From Kudoa neothunni (lineage: Eukaryota; Cnidaria), in contig OZ199840.1 of NCBI GenBank assembly GCA_964304625.1, positions 6,014,001-6,078,000 of the forward strand: a stretch of 64,000 nucleotides of DNA, read 5' to 3'. The first letter of the stretch is position 1, and the number at the start of each line of letters is the position of its first letter. The notes beneath the pieces were generated by a model. The model worked only from the letters and a program-made list of their open reading frames with translations. It was not told where the DNA came from and did no database searches. Position numbers and translations under genes: made by a program. Below are positions 50,048 to 63,190 of the stretch, piece after piece.

Positions 50048-53000
50048 TTTGCGTCAATGTTTCTAATATAATTTTTCATCAGTTGATACACTCCTTTCGT
50101 ATGATAGCAGTAGAGAGATCACCACCAACATAGAAGAAAGTAGCTTTTTTATAAAAAAATGTTTTATTTCATTCATGATTGTATTAATAAAGTTAAATAA
50201 TTATAATAATCTTAAAAATTAGTTCTATGCCGCCAACATACTTCTTTTTAAACATAATTTACCGAATTTGACAAAAAAACAAAGATGATTTTCGTTAATG
50301 GTCGAGAAATAGTTCCTTCTTTCTAGAAATAGAATCCAAACCTTATTTAGTTTAATTGTAATATTTGCATTCCTTCACTCAGCATAAACCTTATTGTAAT
50401 TAAATCTGAATTTATTTTTCAGAATTAGGTCTTTGGAGTCAATTTGATCCCAACAACTTTTCATAAGAGCGATAAAACATCACGAGTTAAACTTATTTAA
50501 AAATCAAATCCTTGAAATTTTTATAGTTTAACCCACATTCCCACCATTTTTTTAATAACACTGAAGAGTATTTAAGCAAATGACGTTGTATTTAAAAAAA
50601 AGAGCGTTTTGTATAATGGAAAAGCTAATATTATTAAAATATTATATTAAAAAAAAGAAATTACTCTCTTCTTCAAACACTTGACGTAGAATGTAACTCG
50701 CCGAAAATTTGCTTCTCTTAGAGGTAGAAAAATTTTTAAACAATTGTTTTAAATAACACATAATGTATATGTGGCGGAGGAATATTTTAAATTCCCTATT
50801 ACAACGAGACAATCAAGATTTTCATGGTGAGATTTATTTTAACAATAAGGCTGTTTACACGGTCGTACCATATCTGTCAACATATAGCTCGCATTCGAAG
50901 ACTAACTTATTTAGTAATCATTTTTAAAAATTGTATACGCTCATATAAATTCGCTCAACTCAAGATTGCAAACATCAGTAATAGTGCACATCCATATTTT
51001 ACCCCTTCATTATTCTTATAAGCGAATAATAATCAATATAGTTCATTCAATCATCGTTTGTAATTGAACTTAGCTATTGTAACTCATCCTTTATGTGTCT
51101 ATTTATATATTCAACAGTTAAATCTAACATTTCATTTTCCAGAAAATTTAAAATTACAAACACTGAAGTATCGCAATTTTTTAATGCGATATTTTTAAAG
51201 GAGGTTTTATGTTTGAAAATGTTCTTTGCGTCAGTTTGTCTTCGAGTGTGTGTTGATTTTTCAGACCATTTTCTCCCACCTTAAATGCCACCGCGTAGAT
51301 TTTTCGTTGGAAAGATAAATTTCATTATTGGCATAATAGAAACTCGAGGTGGGGTTCTCAATTATACAATTACTAAATTCAAAATTAATTTCTTCAAATT
51401 GTGGCTCGCATTCAGCGAATTCAAAATTCATTGTGTCACGTGTGCGACTATAATTGGTAATATCCGTATTTTATTATTCGGTGACTACAAAATTTTCTAA
51501 GTTTTCTATAAAAATACATGAATTTTTATTACATATAAAAGCCATTTAAAAAAATGTAAGAGTTTTTTCAAAATGTCCCCCCACCGTGGGGAACGTAATA
51601 TTTTTAGCATGTGCATGAGGGTTAATATGAACCTAATTATTGAATTTAAAGAAATAAACATGTGGTAAATATTTCGCGAAAATAACAGAATATATCCGCG
51701 ATAATGTATTTGAAAAATTAATGATTTTATCGCATAAATGTTGTTCATTTTTAGATTCTCAAATGAGATGTCAATTAAAATATATAAATATTTTATTCTT
51801 TTTCAAATTGAATCACTTTTACTTTAAAAGAAACAAAAAGATTTTTTGATAAGATTGACGTCAATTTAGACGACTGATAGACCAAAGGATAAAATAATTT
51901 GAGAGAATCAATATATCACCAAAAATTCTTTAATCTAAAATCATTTTTAATTCATATAACCTAAAAAATATATGTCATTGTTGCTTCTAACCACCTTTAG
52001 CAATATGAATATAACACAAATATAAGAAATACACCAGGTTGTATTTTAAGCTCTTAAGATTTGTTGGGTCATTTTGACCCAATCAATATTGCTTGATGAT
52101 TTTTTAAATCTAAATGATTTTCTAACAATATTAATACAAAATATAAAACGCAATTCTCCTTGCTAATTCAAATATAGTATAACTATAAAATAGTTTCATA
52201 AATACATAAACTAAAAAATTTGTTCACAAGAAATTAATGGTGTCAAAAGAAGAAAAAATATTGTTGTTCTCTCATATACTCCTATATCAGCTTGATATAT
52301 GTTTAACCCGGCTTATTATCTTTTAAAATACTACAGAAACGAATGATTTAAAAATTTGTAGATACATTAATTTCATTTTCATTACAAAATCTACGTAAGG
52401 GTAAAAGACAATACTAATTTTTCTACTTCTTATAAAATAATCTAAATTATAAATATAATCTTTTTTATTATATAATCGTAAAATAGATCAATGCGTCTTG
52501 TGAATCAAGTTAAAAATTAGTTCGCGGTTTTTAACACTGCCAGCCTCAGTATTACAAGTTAGAGTATCGAGGTATTTTACTTAAAATGATCATAAAAGAT
52601 TCCACAATATGAATATCAAAAGGTCGGCCTTATCGCTTTGTAAATCATATGATATAAAAATAATAATTACGATCATTAAATTTTTGGAGGAATTTTAATG
52701 TTGTATTCATAAATGAATAAACATTTAAATTGTATTATTATCATTAATTCTACATATTGGAACTTAATATTTTCATTAAACAATAACATTAATTTAAAAT
52801 TCGAAATTTCCTGTTATTGAAAACTTTGACGGGTTAATATAACAGTTATGAATATTTGGATGGCATAAACGTAAGGATAATTTCAATTATAACATTTAAA
52901 AAATATAAGAAACAATGACGACTGTAGTTTTTTCTAATACAGTTGATATTCCATAAACAACTTCCATATTCAAAAATAAGTAATTCTAGATAATCAATGT

Positions 53001-54411
53001 TAAAATATTCCAAACTTATCGCAGCTTGTCTTATGAAACTACTTTCAATTAATAATGAAGAGGTTATTCACCTTGGTGCAGGAAAAATGTCTCCTTGGTC
53101 TTAAGATGTGAGAAAAATATTAGAATAATTAATCCCACTTAAAAAATAAATCTGACTAAATTTCGGCGAATGAATATATTAGCAAGTGTCTATTTGCATT
53201 GTAAACAATATTCAGATGTCACTAGTTTTAAATATATTCATTTATAGTTCCTAAGAGCGAAGCAATGGGCCAGAAGTAATTAAATATCATTGATTCTAAA
53301 GAATCAGAGCTGCATAATGCTCGTGAGGAAGGGTTACCGAATTAAAAAATGCCGCTCTTAATATCCAATGTAAGCTTATTAATATTATTCGACAAAAAAA
53401 TCAAGCTTTGTCTCTGTTGTTATGTACCTATAAGAAATATAAAATTGAAATGATGATATTATAAATAATTCAATATATTGAAGAGTTTCTGATTTATTAA
53501 AGACCAAAAAAAATTATCATATTTTTTCTTATTGAGCCTAAACAAGTATATTCACATCTTTAATCAGATTATAATCTACAAAAATGAATTCAAAATTATT
53601 AAATATCAATAAATATTTTTAAGATTTATTTCTTTCAAGCGTTGTGAAATTATTTGAATGCAAAAAGATAAGTGTATTATCTGTTCAGAAGCGCTTGGAG
53701 GATCTAACAGAAGACTTTTTTTTATTTGAAGAAATTAAAAATTAATTAATTTCTCAAATTCCTCCAAATATACCAGTTCTTAATAAATATCATTTATTTT
53801 TATTTACATCGAGAAGACACAATGATTACTTTTTCAATATAAAATTAGCATCATAATAATAAAATATAATCTCCTTATATATCATTTAAAAAAGTTAACC
53901 ATGCCTAAAACTACACAAATGTCAAAGTTTGTAGTGAAATATATTCATTAAGCAAATTATTCTACATATTTTTCACAGCTCAATATTCATTTTATTAAAT
54001 TAAAAAATCAATAAACAAAATGGCGACAATAACACCAAGAATAATCAAATAATTTTACTTTTAGTTACGCTCATAGTTACATTCATATTTCTGGACCTGA
54101 TAATGCTGCTGTTGTGTATTGTGCTGTCGATGTGATTTAAAATGTCGCCCCAAAATCTTACACTTTTTAGGGTATACATGAGTAAAAGATATTTAAACAA
54201 GATGAGGATATACGGTAAAAAATTACAATCAACTCAAAGTTAAATCTCAACTATAGGCACAACATCGTTCCTACAGTCAACAAACAACAACTTAATGACC
54301 TTCTGCTGGAAAATGAATAAAACCGATTCAACGCTAATCGATCCCAATATTTGAACAGTCAGAGATAAAAATCATAAGAGTATCAAAATACGATATATTA
54401 TACAAATAGAT
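50048..54411. other. Gene-poor stretch with repeat fragments
   Basis: About 4.4 kb of AT-rich DNA. Contents seen: a piggyBac-like right end at 51,621 next to TTAA (inward CCCTCATGCACATGC, with a GTTCCCCACGGTGGGG hairpin); a TTGGGTCATTTTGACCCAA hairpin at about 52,065; and a copy at 53,175-53,340 of the interspersed coding repeat also found near 9,250, 30,500 and 61,150. No gene supported. Confidence 0.5.
53175..53340 (+). repeat. Interspersed unclassified repeat, former coding element
   Basis: Reads SVYLHCKQYSDVTSFKYIHL, matching ASGYLHSK...SNFSYI from the copy near 9,255, followed by DSKESELHNAREEGLPN, which matches the minus-strand copy at about 30,590. At least four diverged copies in 64 kb show a once-active element. 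Confidence 0.5.
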
Positions 54412-54904
54412 TTATGCGTCTGATTGTCTGGTTGCACTGATATCTTTGATTTTGACTCCACAAATTGCACAAATTCCTACCAAAAATAATCAATTATTAA
54501 TAGAACAATCGGCGTACACGCTCACCAAGTTTATAACAGCAGTCTAAATTAAGTTTCAATCACAATAACATTCCACTTAAAAAATACTTTGACAATAGTG
54601 CGCATGGGGTTGATGAATAAGTCCTTTGCATTTTTTACAATTTACCTTAGACTTTGTGGTAAAATTGAATTTCCTAGATGATAAAAGTTTGTTTTCGTTT
54701 AGTTTTCTATTATTTTCTAATCGAATAGAGAGGTCATTCCGAGGTATTTATTAAAAACAAATTAAGGGTACTTGTTTGTTTTTGAACTTTATTTCGAAAA
54801 GGATCCGGGGTAATAACAGACTTTAATTTTATCTTACCTTAATACAATTTAGAATAATTTAAATTGCGATACAGCGCTCAAAAAATACATTTATCGCACA
54901 CCAT
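54412..54904 (-). CDS. CRIPT: CRIPT, Cys-rich PDZ-binding / minor-spliceosome-associated protein
   Basis: Small zinc-binding protein first described as a PSD-95 ligand and now also placed in the spliceosome. Exons in coding order: 54904-54889, 54837-54772, 54716-54588, 54543-54526, 54476-54412; introns 44-55 bp; exactly 98 codons, 97 aa (human 101). The sequence begins MVCDKCKIKLKSVITPDPF, then NNRKLNENKLLSSRKFNF, CKKCKGLIHQPHAHYCQ, and CCYKLGICAICGVKI. This follows human MVCEKCEKKLGTVITPD, RKLNENKALTSKK, CRICKSSVHQPGSHYCQ and CAYKKGICAMCGKKV. All CxxC pairs are kept. The C terminus ends ATRQSDA, not the human KQTSV, so the class I PDZ-binding motif is missing. It is divergent to MFAP1, another splicing protein. 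Confidence 0.95.
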
Positions 54905-55369
54905 AGGATTTGTTAATGTTTTGTGCGCATGCGCATCGTGAAATTTCGATTGGCAGCCATCTTTGTTTTAATATTGTTAAATTATTTAAAGTCAACTATA
55001 TAGATCATTTACTGAGTATTTAAACAATATACTAATTAACTCTGCGAAATTTTTTAATAGAAATTTGCATTGAACATGCTTTGAATTACTCTTATAATAA
55101 TATATCTTAATATTTCATCCGGTAATAATCAAACAAATCAGTGAAACAAACATATTTATAATTTTAAAATACACAATAGTTTAGTCAATTAAGTTATATC
55201 TTTCATTGGAGAAATATCACGGCGTTGCGACATAACGAAAATTTCTATAAAGAAAAGAATATATATTTTTGACTTGACAGATTTTATTATAATGAATATT
55301 TTGCATTATTTTTTAATTAATGCATCAAATAATCAACTTATTGAATTTGTCGCATGCGCATCATACCAA
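54905..55369. promoter_or_regulatory. Shared CRIPT/MFAP1 divergent promoter with NRF1-like and YY1-like sites
   Basis: 465 bp separates the two start codons. TGCGCATGCGCA at 54924-54935 is a perfect 12-bp palindrome equal to the core NRF1 site (GCGCATGCGC). A related CGCATGCG lies at 55351-55358, just before the MFAP1 ATG. GGCAGCCATCTT at 54952-54963 is, inverted, AAGATGGCTGCC, close to the YY1 site. Both factors commonly drive TATA-less housekeeping promoters in animals. Their use here is inferred. Confidence 0.6.
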
Positions 55370-57189
55370 ATGTCCAGCTTTAACCGGGGAATTTCCACTG
55401 GAAATGCAAAAATAGACAATAAAATAAAAGGCCTTGGCAAGAAAAATGTCAGTTCTACCGCAGGAGCTATTGTGACGACCAACGAAAAAGGTTTAAGCAA
55501 CTTCAAAGAGATATCATGTATTTTACAAACCATTAGGAGAAACGACTATGGAAAAGGTGAAAGTGAAGCGTTATGTTGCAGGAAAAATGTTAGTTGCCAT
55601 TTGTTATTTCGCAAGTGGTTTAATGGTTGTATATTAGACCGGAATTTAAAACCGCTGTCGAACCAATCAAACCATCGTCTGCTGCTCCAAAATCTAAATC
55701 AGAAACTGCATCACAAGAAAGCTATTACACGGTTAGAGATGATTTAAATCGGAAAATTAATGAGTGAGTTTTTCACAGAATTCGGTCAATTTTTGATTGG
55801 TTCAGGTTCAATATTGATGACCAACAAAGTCATCGCAATCAAATCCACGCTGGGAATGAAATCAAGGTCAATTTTGGTAGAAAACAAAATGTACAAGACG
55901 CGGACTCTTCGATTGAATTCAATCAACCTGCTCAAGGCCTTCAACGCGACTCGATTGATGATCAAAGCCAAGATGATGCTGCGTTACGCCGACGTCTCAT
56001 GAAAGAGAAATTGCTTGCACAACAACAAAAGGAGCAAATCAAGTCGAAGAATGCCAATCAGGCGATTAACGCCACAACTGATACAGCCCAAGTTCCCCAA
56101 GACAGCACTGACGATGAATATGAATATTATTCATCTGAAGAGGATGAGGAGTATTCTGATGATGCTGGAGTTGCAGTTCCTCGTCTGAAACCGGTTTTTG
56201 TTCGAAAGTAACAGTTGAAATTAGTGGAATTGCGAATAATTGTGATGATCAACATACTAGAGAGGATCGTGTAACTTTGCATGAGGATGAAACCGATCCC
56301 AATAATAGCAGTGTTGTAAAATCATCTGATGTAGCCGACCAAAAACTGCTTTTGGAACGACGTAAAGAATCTCGACGAATGGTCTCTGCTATTAGAAAAG
56401 AGGAGTTGGTTGATGAGCAAAATGTTGACACCTTTGATCAAGTTGTTATCACAGATGATGAAGATGACGAGGCTGAGGTGAATGTTAAAGTTGATTTGAT
56501 CGCTCTCTTCAATTAGTCGTTGTATAGTTCGAAGCGTGGAAACTACGTGAACTCAAACGAATGAAACGTGATATCGAAGAGAGACAAGAGTATATACATG
56601 AACATAATTTAATTGTTCGGTTATTTGTTTGTAGGCTTGAAAATGAAAAAATTGAGTTGGAAAAAATCAGAAATATGAGCGAAAAAGAACGAATCAAATA
56701 TTTCGAACAAAACCCCAAATTAGTTACCAACCAAGCTTCGAAAGGAACCTATAAATATCTACAGAAATACTACCATAGAGGAGCCTTCTTTTTGGTGATT
56801 TTATTAGCAACTGATGGTTGTAATCAAGTTGATAACAATTCTTTGTGTTGTAGGATCGTGAAGATGAAATATTTAAACGTAACTACGACGCCCCAACCCT
56901 CGAAGATCACTTTGATAAATCTGTGCTGCCTGATTACCTACAAATTAAAAACTTTGGTAAAGTTGGTCGCACCAAATACACCCATTTGACTGATCAAGAT
57001 ACCACTGATGTATCGGTTTCTTTTGATTCGTCAAATTTAATTAAACTGTAGCATTTGTTAAATCGAGATGAAGCGAGTGCTAATATTCCCGCCTTTCAAC
57101 AAAAACTTCATTCCAAGATATCAGCCGGCTCAAAGCAGATTTTCGAGAAACCTTCTCACAAAAGAAAACGTCATATTGATGATAATTGA
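55370..57189 (+). CDS. MFAP1: MFAP1, spliceosomal B-complex protein
   Basis: Nuclear pre-mRNA splicing factor (Spp381/MFAP1 family) that enters with the tri-snRNP. Exons 55370-55490, 55537-55588, 55638-55763, 55806-56207, 56261-56477, 56528-56589, 56635-56794, 56854-57009, 57052-57189; introns 42-59 bp; 477 aa (human 439). Conserved blocks: STAGAI...[20 protein letters not shown] near the N terminus; an acidic stretch; [76 protein letters not shown]; and [14 protein letters not shown]. The C terminus [13 protein letters not shown] is basic, like human SAKKRK. The ATG at 55370 is chosen because it follows the promoter motifs and starts MSSFNRG. An upstream in-frame start at 55274 would add 32 poorly conserved residues. 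Confidence 0.95.
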
Positions 57190-57500
57190 TTTTTATTTTT
57201 TAAACTGTTTTATGTATTTTTGTGATATATTAGTTGTTCTCATTCTACTCTTTTTTATTTTAATAATTTAAGAGATTATCCTATAAACTCTTGAAGCAAC
57301 AAACCTTAGCATCGTTAGGCTTGCAGTGTTAGGGAATTGCTTAATTGTTTGTATAATGGGTGGTGGATAATACGTAGTCCATTCGGAAGAAGGGAAATGA
57401 ATATTATTCGACAATTTGTTTAAAATTCTGTATTTTATTTGATTGTTGTCGAAAAACTATATCTCGGGTGGAAAAATTCAACTAAATTATGTTTATAAAC

Positions 57501-58022
57501 AGGGATCGTCGTTTCGACTAAAATTGACTTAAATCGATTTTAATCGTCGAGTTTTTAAAAAATCTTTGATATTTATTATCCAGGAATACTCAAAACCTTC
57601 CAAAAACTTATATGAGTAATAATCGGAGAGAAATTAAAAGTTTTTTGTTGAATTAATCCAAACAAAGAAGACGGAAAACGAATTAGTCTTCAATACTGCA
57701 AAGTGAAATTACCTCCACAGCAAAATAAATTCAATGTAACATACATCGCTAAAAACGCATTTCAAAACACATCTCTGCCAGTTATTTTTTTTGATAGAAA
57801 AAACGATAAAATAGAGGAAAATTTGGTTTCTGTTATTGTTCTTGATACCCTTCCATTATCGCTATTTCACAAGAGAAGTTTTTTATGGGGATTATGTTCC
57901 ACATTCTTTTTAATTTAATGTGTTCAAACATGTGCACACTCGTACTTCTAAACCAACCAAAATAAACGCCGATTTCAATTGTCGAATTTTTTTAAAGTGA
58001 ACGTCAAAAACGGTAATCCCAA
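57501..58022. mobile_element. hAT-like non-autonomous element, copy B, with 9-bp target duplication
   Basis: A 522-bp element flanked by perfect TTTATAAAC (57492-57500 and 58023-58031). Left end AGGGATCGTCGTTTCG; inverted right end GGGATTACCGTTTTTGACG. Same family and orientation as the copy at 19982-20483. An open frame inside (from 57703) ends FFLI and contains ENLVSVIVLDTLPLSLF, matching the start of the hAT transposase core. Confidence 0.85.
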
Positions 58023-58041
58023 TTTATAAACATCAATTTAA

Positions 58042-60940
58042 TCCTCCTATGCCACCATGATGGACAGAGTGTCTACTATGGTGGTTTTCTTAAAATATAA
58101 CATCCTTTTTAAAGTCTCTTAGTACTTATGTTTCTTTTATTATATTTCACTGGATTTACATGTAGAATATTAAATTATAGCTAATTTTTTAAAGTCTGAG
58201 ATCAATAAATCGTTTATCTTAAAAAAATTCCGCCCATGCCTGGAGGTAAACACCTATCCAGCAAAGTGTGTTTTAAATTTACCATTCTAATAATAGTTTT
58301 ATAATATTGATATTTTACCTACAGATTCTTAAGAATATTTTTATACTTCAAATTAAGTTTGGTCAGGTTAAAATGAGTTAGAGATACATAAATTCTAAAA
58401 GGAATGTTCATTTCCAGGCGTTTAAGAAGGTGACCTTCCAGTCTATTCTATGATTTCCTAGATAATGCACTACATATTTCATAATAATGATGTTTTAATA
58501 AATTACACCTGTAAAGATACTCAAATTTAAGTTTTTATTCTAATCTGAGCATAATTACCTCTTTAAGGTGTATTCAATTGAGACAAGCTAAGTCTACGAA
58601 TGATCGTGGACTGTGCTCCTGTCCAGGCAATTAAGGAATTGTCTTATTTTTGTATAATTTCCTAGATTCTTCTAGTGCAGTGCTTCCCCCATTCATTTTA
58701 GTTTCCATACCCCCTACTACTTACGAAGACAACTCCGCACCCTTTCTCAAAAAGGAGATTTAAAATGGATTTATTTTCTGGTTGGGAAAATGTTTGTGTT
58801 AAAATAACATTAAAAAGAAAAAACCCATCTATTTTAACAAGAAACCGAATGTGAAAACAATAAATAAAACAAATAAAATTAACAATAAATTAAATGTTTT
58901 GAATTTTCTTTCTTGGCTTTTTCGGACAATAATTGGGTCAAAATGGGACTCTTTATCAGATAAAGTTATGAATAAATCATAATTTGTAAAGTTACAAGAT
59001 ATGCTAAAATTTTTGTGCAAAATGTCAGATGTTAATAGTTGAGCTTACGCGAAATTTTGGATTTTGTAATTTATTTGTTTAATTATAAATTTAAAGTAAT
59101 TAAACAAAAAAAATCTAAATAACGTAACCTTGACACTAATTAAAATTTAACTCTTACTTGCATTATAGTTTCATTAAAAATAATATATAATACAATTTTT
59201 AATAATTCATCCATTTTAAAATCTTTTATATGTCGTTTATCTTTCCAATTAAAAGTAAATATTTTATAATTTTTTGCGTTGTTCCATTTAAAATATAAAC
59301 AAAATAATTCATTTAGGTACGAAAAAGGAATAAGTTATCGTTTTTATACCATATGCTAAAACAAAGTAGATAGAAGAAACAAAAATGTTCAAGAATTTTC
59401 ATCAAATGACTATTTATTTAATACACTTATTTCAGCTTCGATTGTGCATGAATCGCACATGATATATTGTCGAGAGAGATTCTGATTACTTGGAATCGAT
59501 ACTTGATGTACAAAGTATGCTAAGTGGTCAAATTTTTCGTTGACTCTAGACGTGAATCTCGGACCCCCAGTAACTGTCTCCCGGAAGCCCTGTTCTGGAG
59601 TATTCTCAGATGTTATGGATACATTTATGCAATTCTCCATTATTATGGAATATTCTACGCCATTTCTTTGATAAAACGGGCGTTCGTAGGAGGTCGTCAG
59701 TCTAACAATAAATAACATCGAGGGTTTTATATATATTTCATCAGCAGATTCTGAATAAAAGTGGATCCGAAGATCTTGAGGTAATAGACACAATTATTGA
59801 CAAACTCATTAACCATAAGGGTGATGACACTGATTTTGACGGCGATCTATAAATTGATAACTCATCAAATGTCATTCCTGCGGAAGAGGGGAAGACAATG
59901 ACAAGTGGTATTCTCAGCCAACTCGAATTGAAGGGCGAACAAATTTTGAAAATATATATGATATAAACTAAACTTTTACATCAGTGGTTCCAAACCGAGA
60001 TTCAATCGAACCCTCAGGGTTCAGTGAGCTAGTGCCAGGGATTCGACGGACGCGGAAATATTTTATTGTTCGGTCTGCGCCAGTTTTTATCAGATCCAAA
60101 AATACTATAACTAAGTTTCCTATTCTCATTTAAATACAAAGAATGCCACGACGACGAAAAAATATTTACAGAAATTAGCTTTTTTATTCAAATCATTCAC
60201 TTTTTAAATTGAAGAATTAATGAAAAAATTTTTCAGTGAAAACTATTCCAAATTTTTACGATATGTGTAAGTATATAATTAATTTTAAATGTATACTTAT
60301 TAATTCACACATCAATGAATTGTCCATTCATGTATAAATATTTATTATTTATAATATTTAAAATAATGATTATTTTACATAAAAATGTATTTATTATCTG
60401 AGGACTTCATACAATAATCATAAAAAGATATGAAGTAAAAAATTAATTATCCTAACAGAGAGGGGTTTGACGAAATCGAAAATGTTGAGATTTATTGTAC
60501 TAGATGCTGGTCAATTGTCGTTTATACAACATAACACATGCGGCAACATATTACGCATTTCAACTGCATGGGACTAAGAACCTCAATTTCTTAGTTAATA
60601 CAAGCTTCAGTCCAAAAGAGAATTCCAAAAAAAACTATCAATGTAGCTTTTATAGGAATCCAAAACAAATATAAAAAATAATAGTGAAAAGACGGACGAT
60701 GAGCCAAGAAAATGCGGACATTGTGGTGTTCCTAACAGATCTTCCAAAAAACGATGTCGTACAAGATACAGTATGTACGACCAATTCACTTTTGACGAAC
60801 ATAAATAAATGTAATATTATGAAAAACATATTTTGTTAAATAAATCATTGTTTTGTCACATATTTCACTGTTTTTTGAGGGATGGACACAAAGTCCACCT
60901 CCAGACGTGCGCGTAAATTTTTTTCCTGGGTCCCGGAGAG
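58042..60940 (+). mobile_element. piggyBac-family relic, about 2.9 kb, with nested hAT-like terminus
   Basis: The right end is well supported: TTAA at 60941-60944, inward terminus CTCTCCGGGACCCAGG, a GGTGGACTTTGTGTCCATCC hairpin, and just inside it a C-terminal piggyBac Cys-rich tail (KCGHCGVPNRSSKKRCRTRY) ending at about 60,807. Near 59,770-59,950 a frame rich in Asp/Glu (SEDLEVIDTIIDKLINHKGD, then TDFDGD) resembles the acidic transposase N terminus. The left end at the TTAA 58038-58041 is less sure; it has a comparable ATGGACAGAGTGTC hairpin. From 59,982 a hAT-like terminus (CAGTGGTTCCAAACCGAG) interrupts it. The transposase core is largely missing. Confidence 0.6.
59410..59793 (-). other. 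Unassigned open reading frame
   Basis: 127 codons open on the minus strand with ordinary composition (for example GVEYSIIMENCINVSITSEN and HLAYFVHQVSIPSNQNLS). No family recognised, no flanking splice sites confirmed, and it lies within the presumed piggyBac relic. It may be a real single exon or a chance frame. Confidence 0.25.
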
Positions 60941-62669
60941 TTAAGTAATGTAATAAATTCTATATGAAATAGAAAAGTGCGTATCAATCGTCACCAATTG
61001 TAAGAAGGCAGGGGTAATTGACATGGAAATTTGTAATCCTAAAATGTGAGTGATCATGCGCGATGGATATTTTTTTAATCCCAGTAATTTTTACTCACAA
61101 GCTGTGTATAATTTTAATTTTTTACAATTAAATGTAGTGATAATAACGATGCTAGATTGTTATTTACATGCCAATAGCCACTTCCTTACAATAACATTTA
61201 TTACAAAATTAAAAATTCGACAGAGTAGGAAATAATTAATCAATTCGTTAATATAAAAATACATCCAAATAAAATGAAACTAAGACATAAGCCGGGTAAT
61301 TAAATAACTATATATTAACTATGGGTTTTGATTTTATTATGGAACTTTCTCTGGAAGCAATCGAAAAAATATATAATAAGAAAATCAATTTATTTATTTA
61401 TAATACGTCGAATTTTTTTGCTTCCCATTTTTAATTTTGTCTATTCAATTATTCTTACTTGCGCGTGCGTGCGTGCGTGCGTGCGTGATGTATTCCCTTA
61501 TGTTCTGAATTTAGCGTTATGTAAAAAAGGTCTCCACCCACATACCACATAGCTATTATTTACTTATAACAATCCAAGCTAATTATAATTGAAGTTTTTC
61601 TCAAAATTGATTTTTAAGAACAAATGCATTAGTTAGTGTGAAATTAAATTCAAAATCTGGAAATAATTAACAATGATCATTGATTGAATGTTAACAAATT
61701 ATTTAAATATAATTAGATGCTAAAATAACTCAATTGTTATAATCATTAAATTTATAATGATATAAAAAGTGTTCTAACGTATTTTAGGCTTAAAATTTAA
61801 AATTTTTAATGAAAGTTAACCTTATAAATCGGAATATATACCAAATATCCATACATCCAGAGGTAACTAGATGAACAATTTTCTTAATAATTTATTGTAT
61901 TCGAAAGCTGTAACAGAGTTAACTGAACAGACTTTCAAACAAGAATTTTATTTGTAGCTTACTTATATCTACAAATATAGGTGAGAATTTTATCTTCAAA
62001 TAACGATTGTGTGAGTTGTAATAAACCAAGAGTTAATAGATGGCATTATTGAAGCATTTCTTGATAAATGTATACATAATATTTATTGATCAACGAACAA
62101 ACGCATAATAACTCAACGCCGGAAACTCAATTTCACAAGTGGGAATAAATTCTTGAATAAATTTATCTTTAGGAATTTAGTCAATAATATATTTCTTTGT
62201 AATCATCGGTTGAATAAAATTAATAAATTTACTGAATTTTTACTTTATCTTCAGTGATAACAAAGTTTTAAATGCATTTATTTGATTATAAATTAATTCC
62301 ATTTGTTTTTAAAACGAATTCCCACGGCTTAAACAAGGAAACTAGAAAGAATGAATGCCCTATTTATTGTTGAATATATTAAGCGGAGTTATTTGATTTA
62401 AGTGTCTATTTGATTTTCAGGGCCACAAACTGTATAGTTGATGAATACATTGATCTCTATTTGAGGCATGGATAGAATGTAAATGTATTCAACCAATAGA
62501 AAAAAATCAAAAACCACCTTGTGAATAATTTCCATTCTATATCTATAGTTTATTTTGGGTTTAGCGCAAACACCAAACCTCATATGTGAATTTGGTCAAA
62601 AATAAACCATCTCCAAACAAACCTCAACCCAAAAGGGATAAACCCACTATCCCATGAGAGTAAACAACG
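60941..62669. other. Gene-poor stretch
   Basis: AT-rich DNA between the piggyBac relic and the PPxY gene pair. Holds a minus-strand copy of the interspersed coding repeat (about 61,060-61,190) and the GCGT microsatellite. No gene seen. Confidence 0.5.
61461..61487. repeat. (GCGT)n microsatellite
   Basis: About six GCGT/CGTG units in a row, GC-rich and sharply different from the AT-rich surroundings. Confidence 0.85.
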
Positions 62670-63026
62670 ATGAACAATGTTTACACCATTTTCATTATCA
62701 TTATGTTTTCCATTTTTATATTGATATTTGTGTTGTATTTATTTTGCTATTGTTTCTCCAAACGTAATTTTGTATTAATTTTGTCAGCGTTCTAACATTC
62801 CTAAAATGTAGTGCAAAACAATCTCGAGCGAAGAAATGCTATAATTCAAGTGGAAATAGGCTCGGAAGTGCATCACATCGTTGTGGAACCAAATATTGAA
62901 ATTCCTGCCCCTCCGTACAAATCCCAAACCAGTGTAGAAGTTGATACTGTAACTGAAACCCAACCACCGTCGTATAGAACTACCACCACAAACAGTGATA
63001 ACCGCGTCAAAATATATTATAAATAA
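62670..63026 (+). CDS. Small single-pass membrane protein with PPxY motif (tandem pair, gene 1)
   Basis: Exons 62670-62763 and 62812-63026 over a 48-bp phase-1 intron; 102 aa. Residues about 4-28 form one hydrophobic helix (VYTIFIIIMFSIFILIFVLY) ending in a Cys/Lys-rich border. The rest is hydrophilic: NLERRNAIIQVEIGSEVHHI, then IPAPPYKSQ and TQPPSYRTTT, ending VKIYYK. PPSY is a PPxY ligand for WW domains such as those of NEDD4-type ubiquitin ligases. The APPY element is a near match. With no cleavable signal, the helix is likely a signal anchor with the PPxY tail in the cytosol. It lies 165 bp before a second gene of the same plan. No named family recognised. Confidence 0.75.
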
Positions 63027-63190
63027 ATTCAAATAATAATATAGATAACAATGTGTAATTACTTTTACGTTGAAAAATATTTCTTCCAACCAACCGTAAT
63101 CAACAAAAACAAATAACATCTACTAAACGGATGTTTATAACTTTTTGATGTACAAACCAATTTAAATTCTATAAACAATAATCCATCATA

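Noticed and set aside
55274-55369. N-terminal extension of MFAP1 from the ATG at 55274
   Set aside because: The 32 extra residues overlap the promoter palindrome and resemble nothing in the family; 55370 is preferred.
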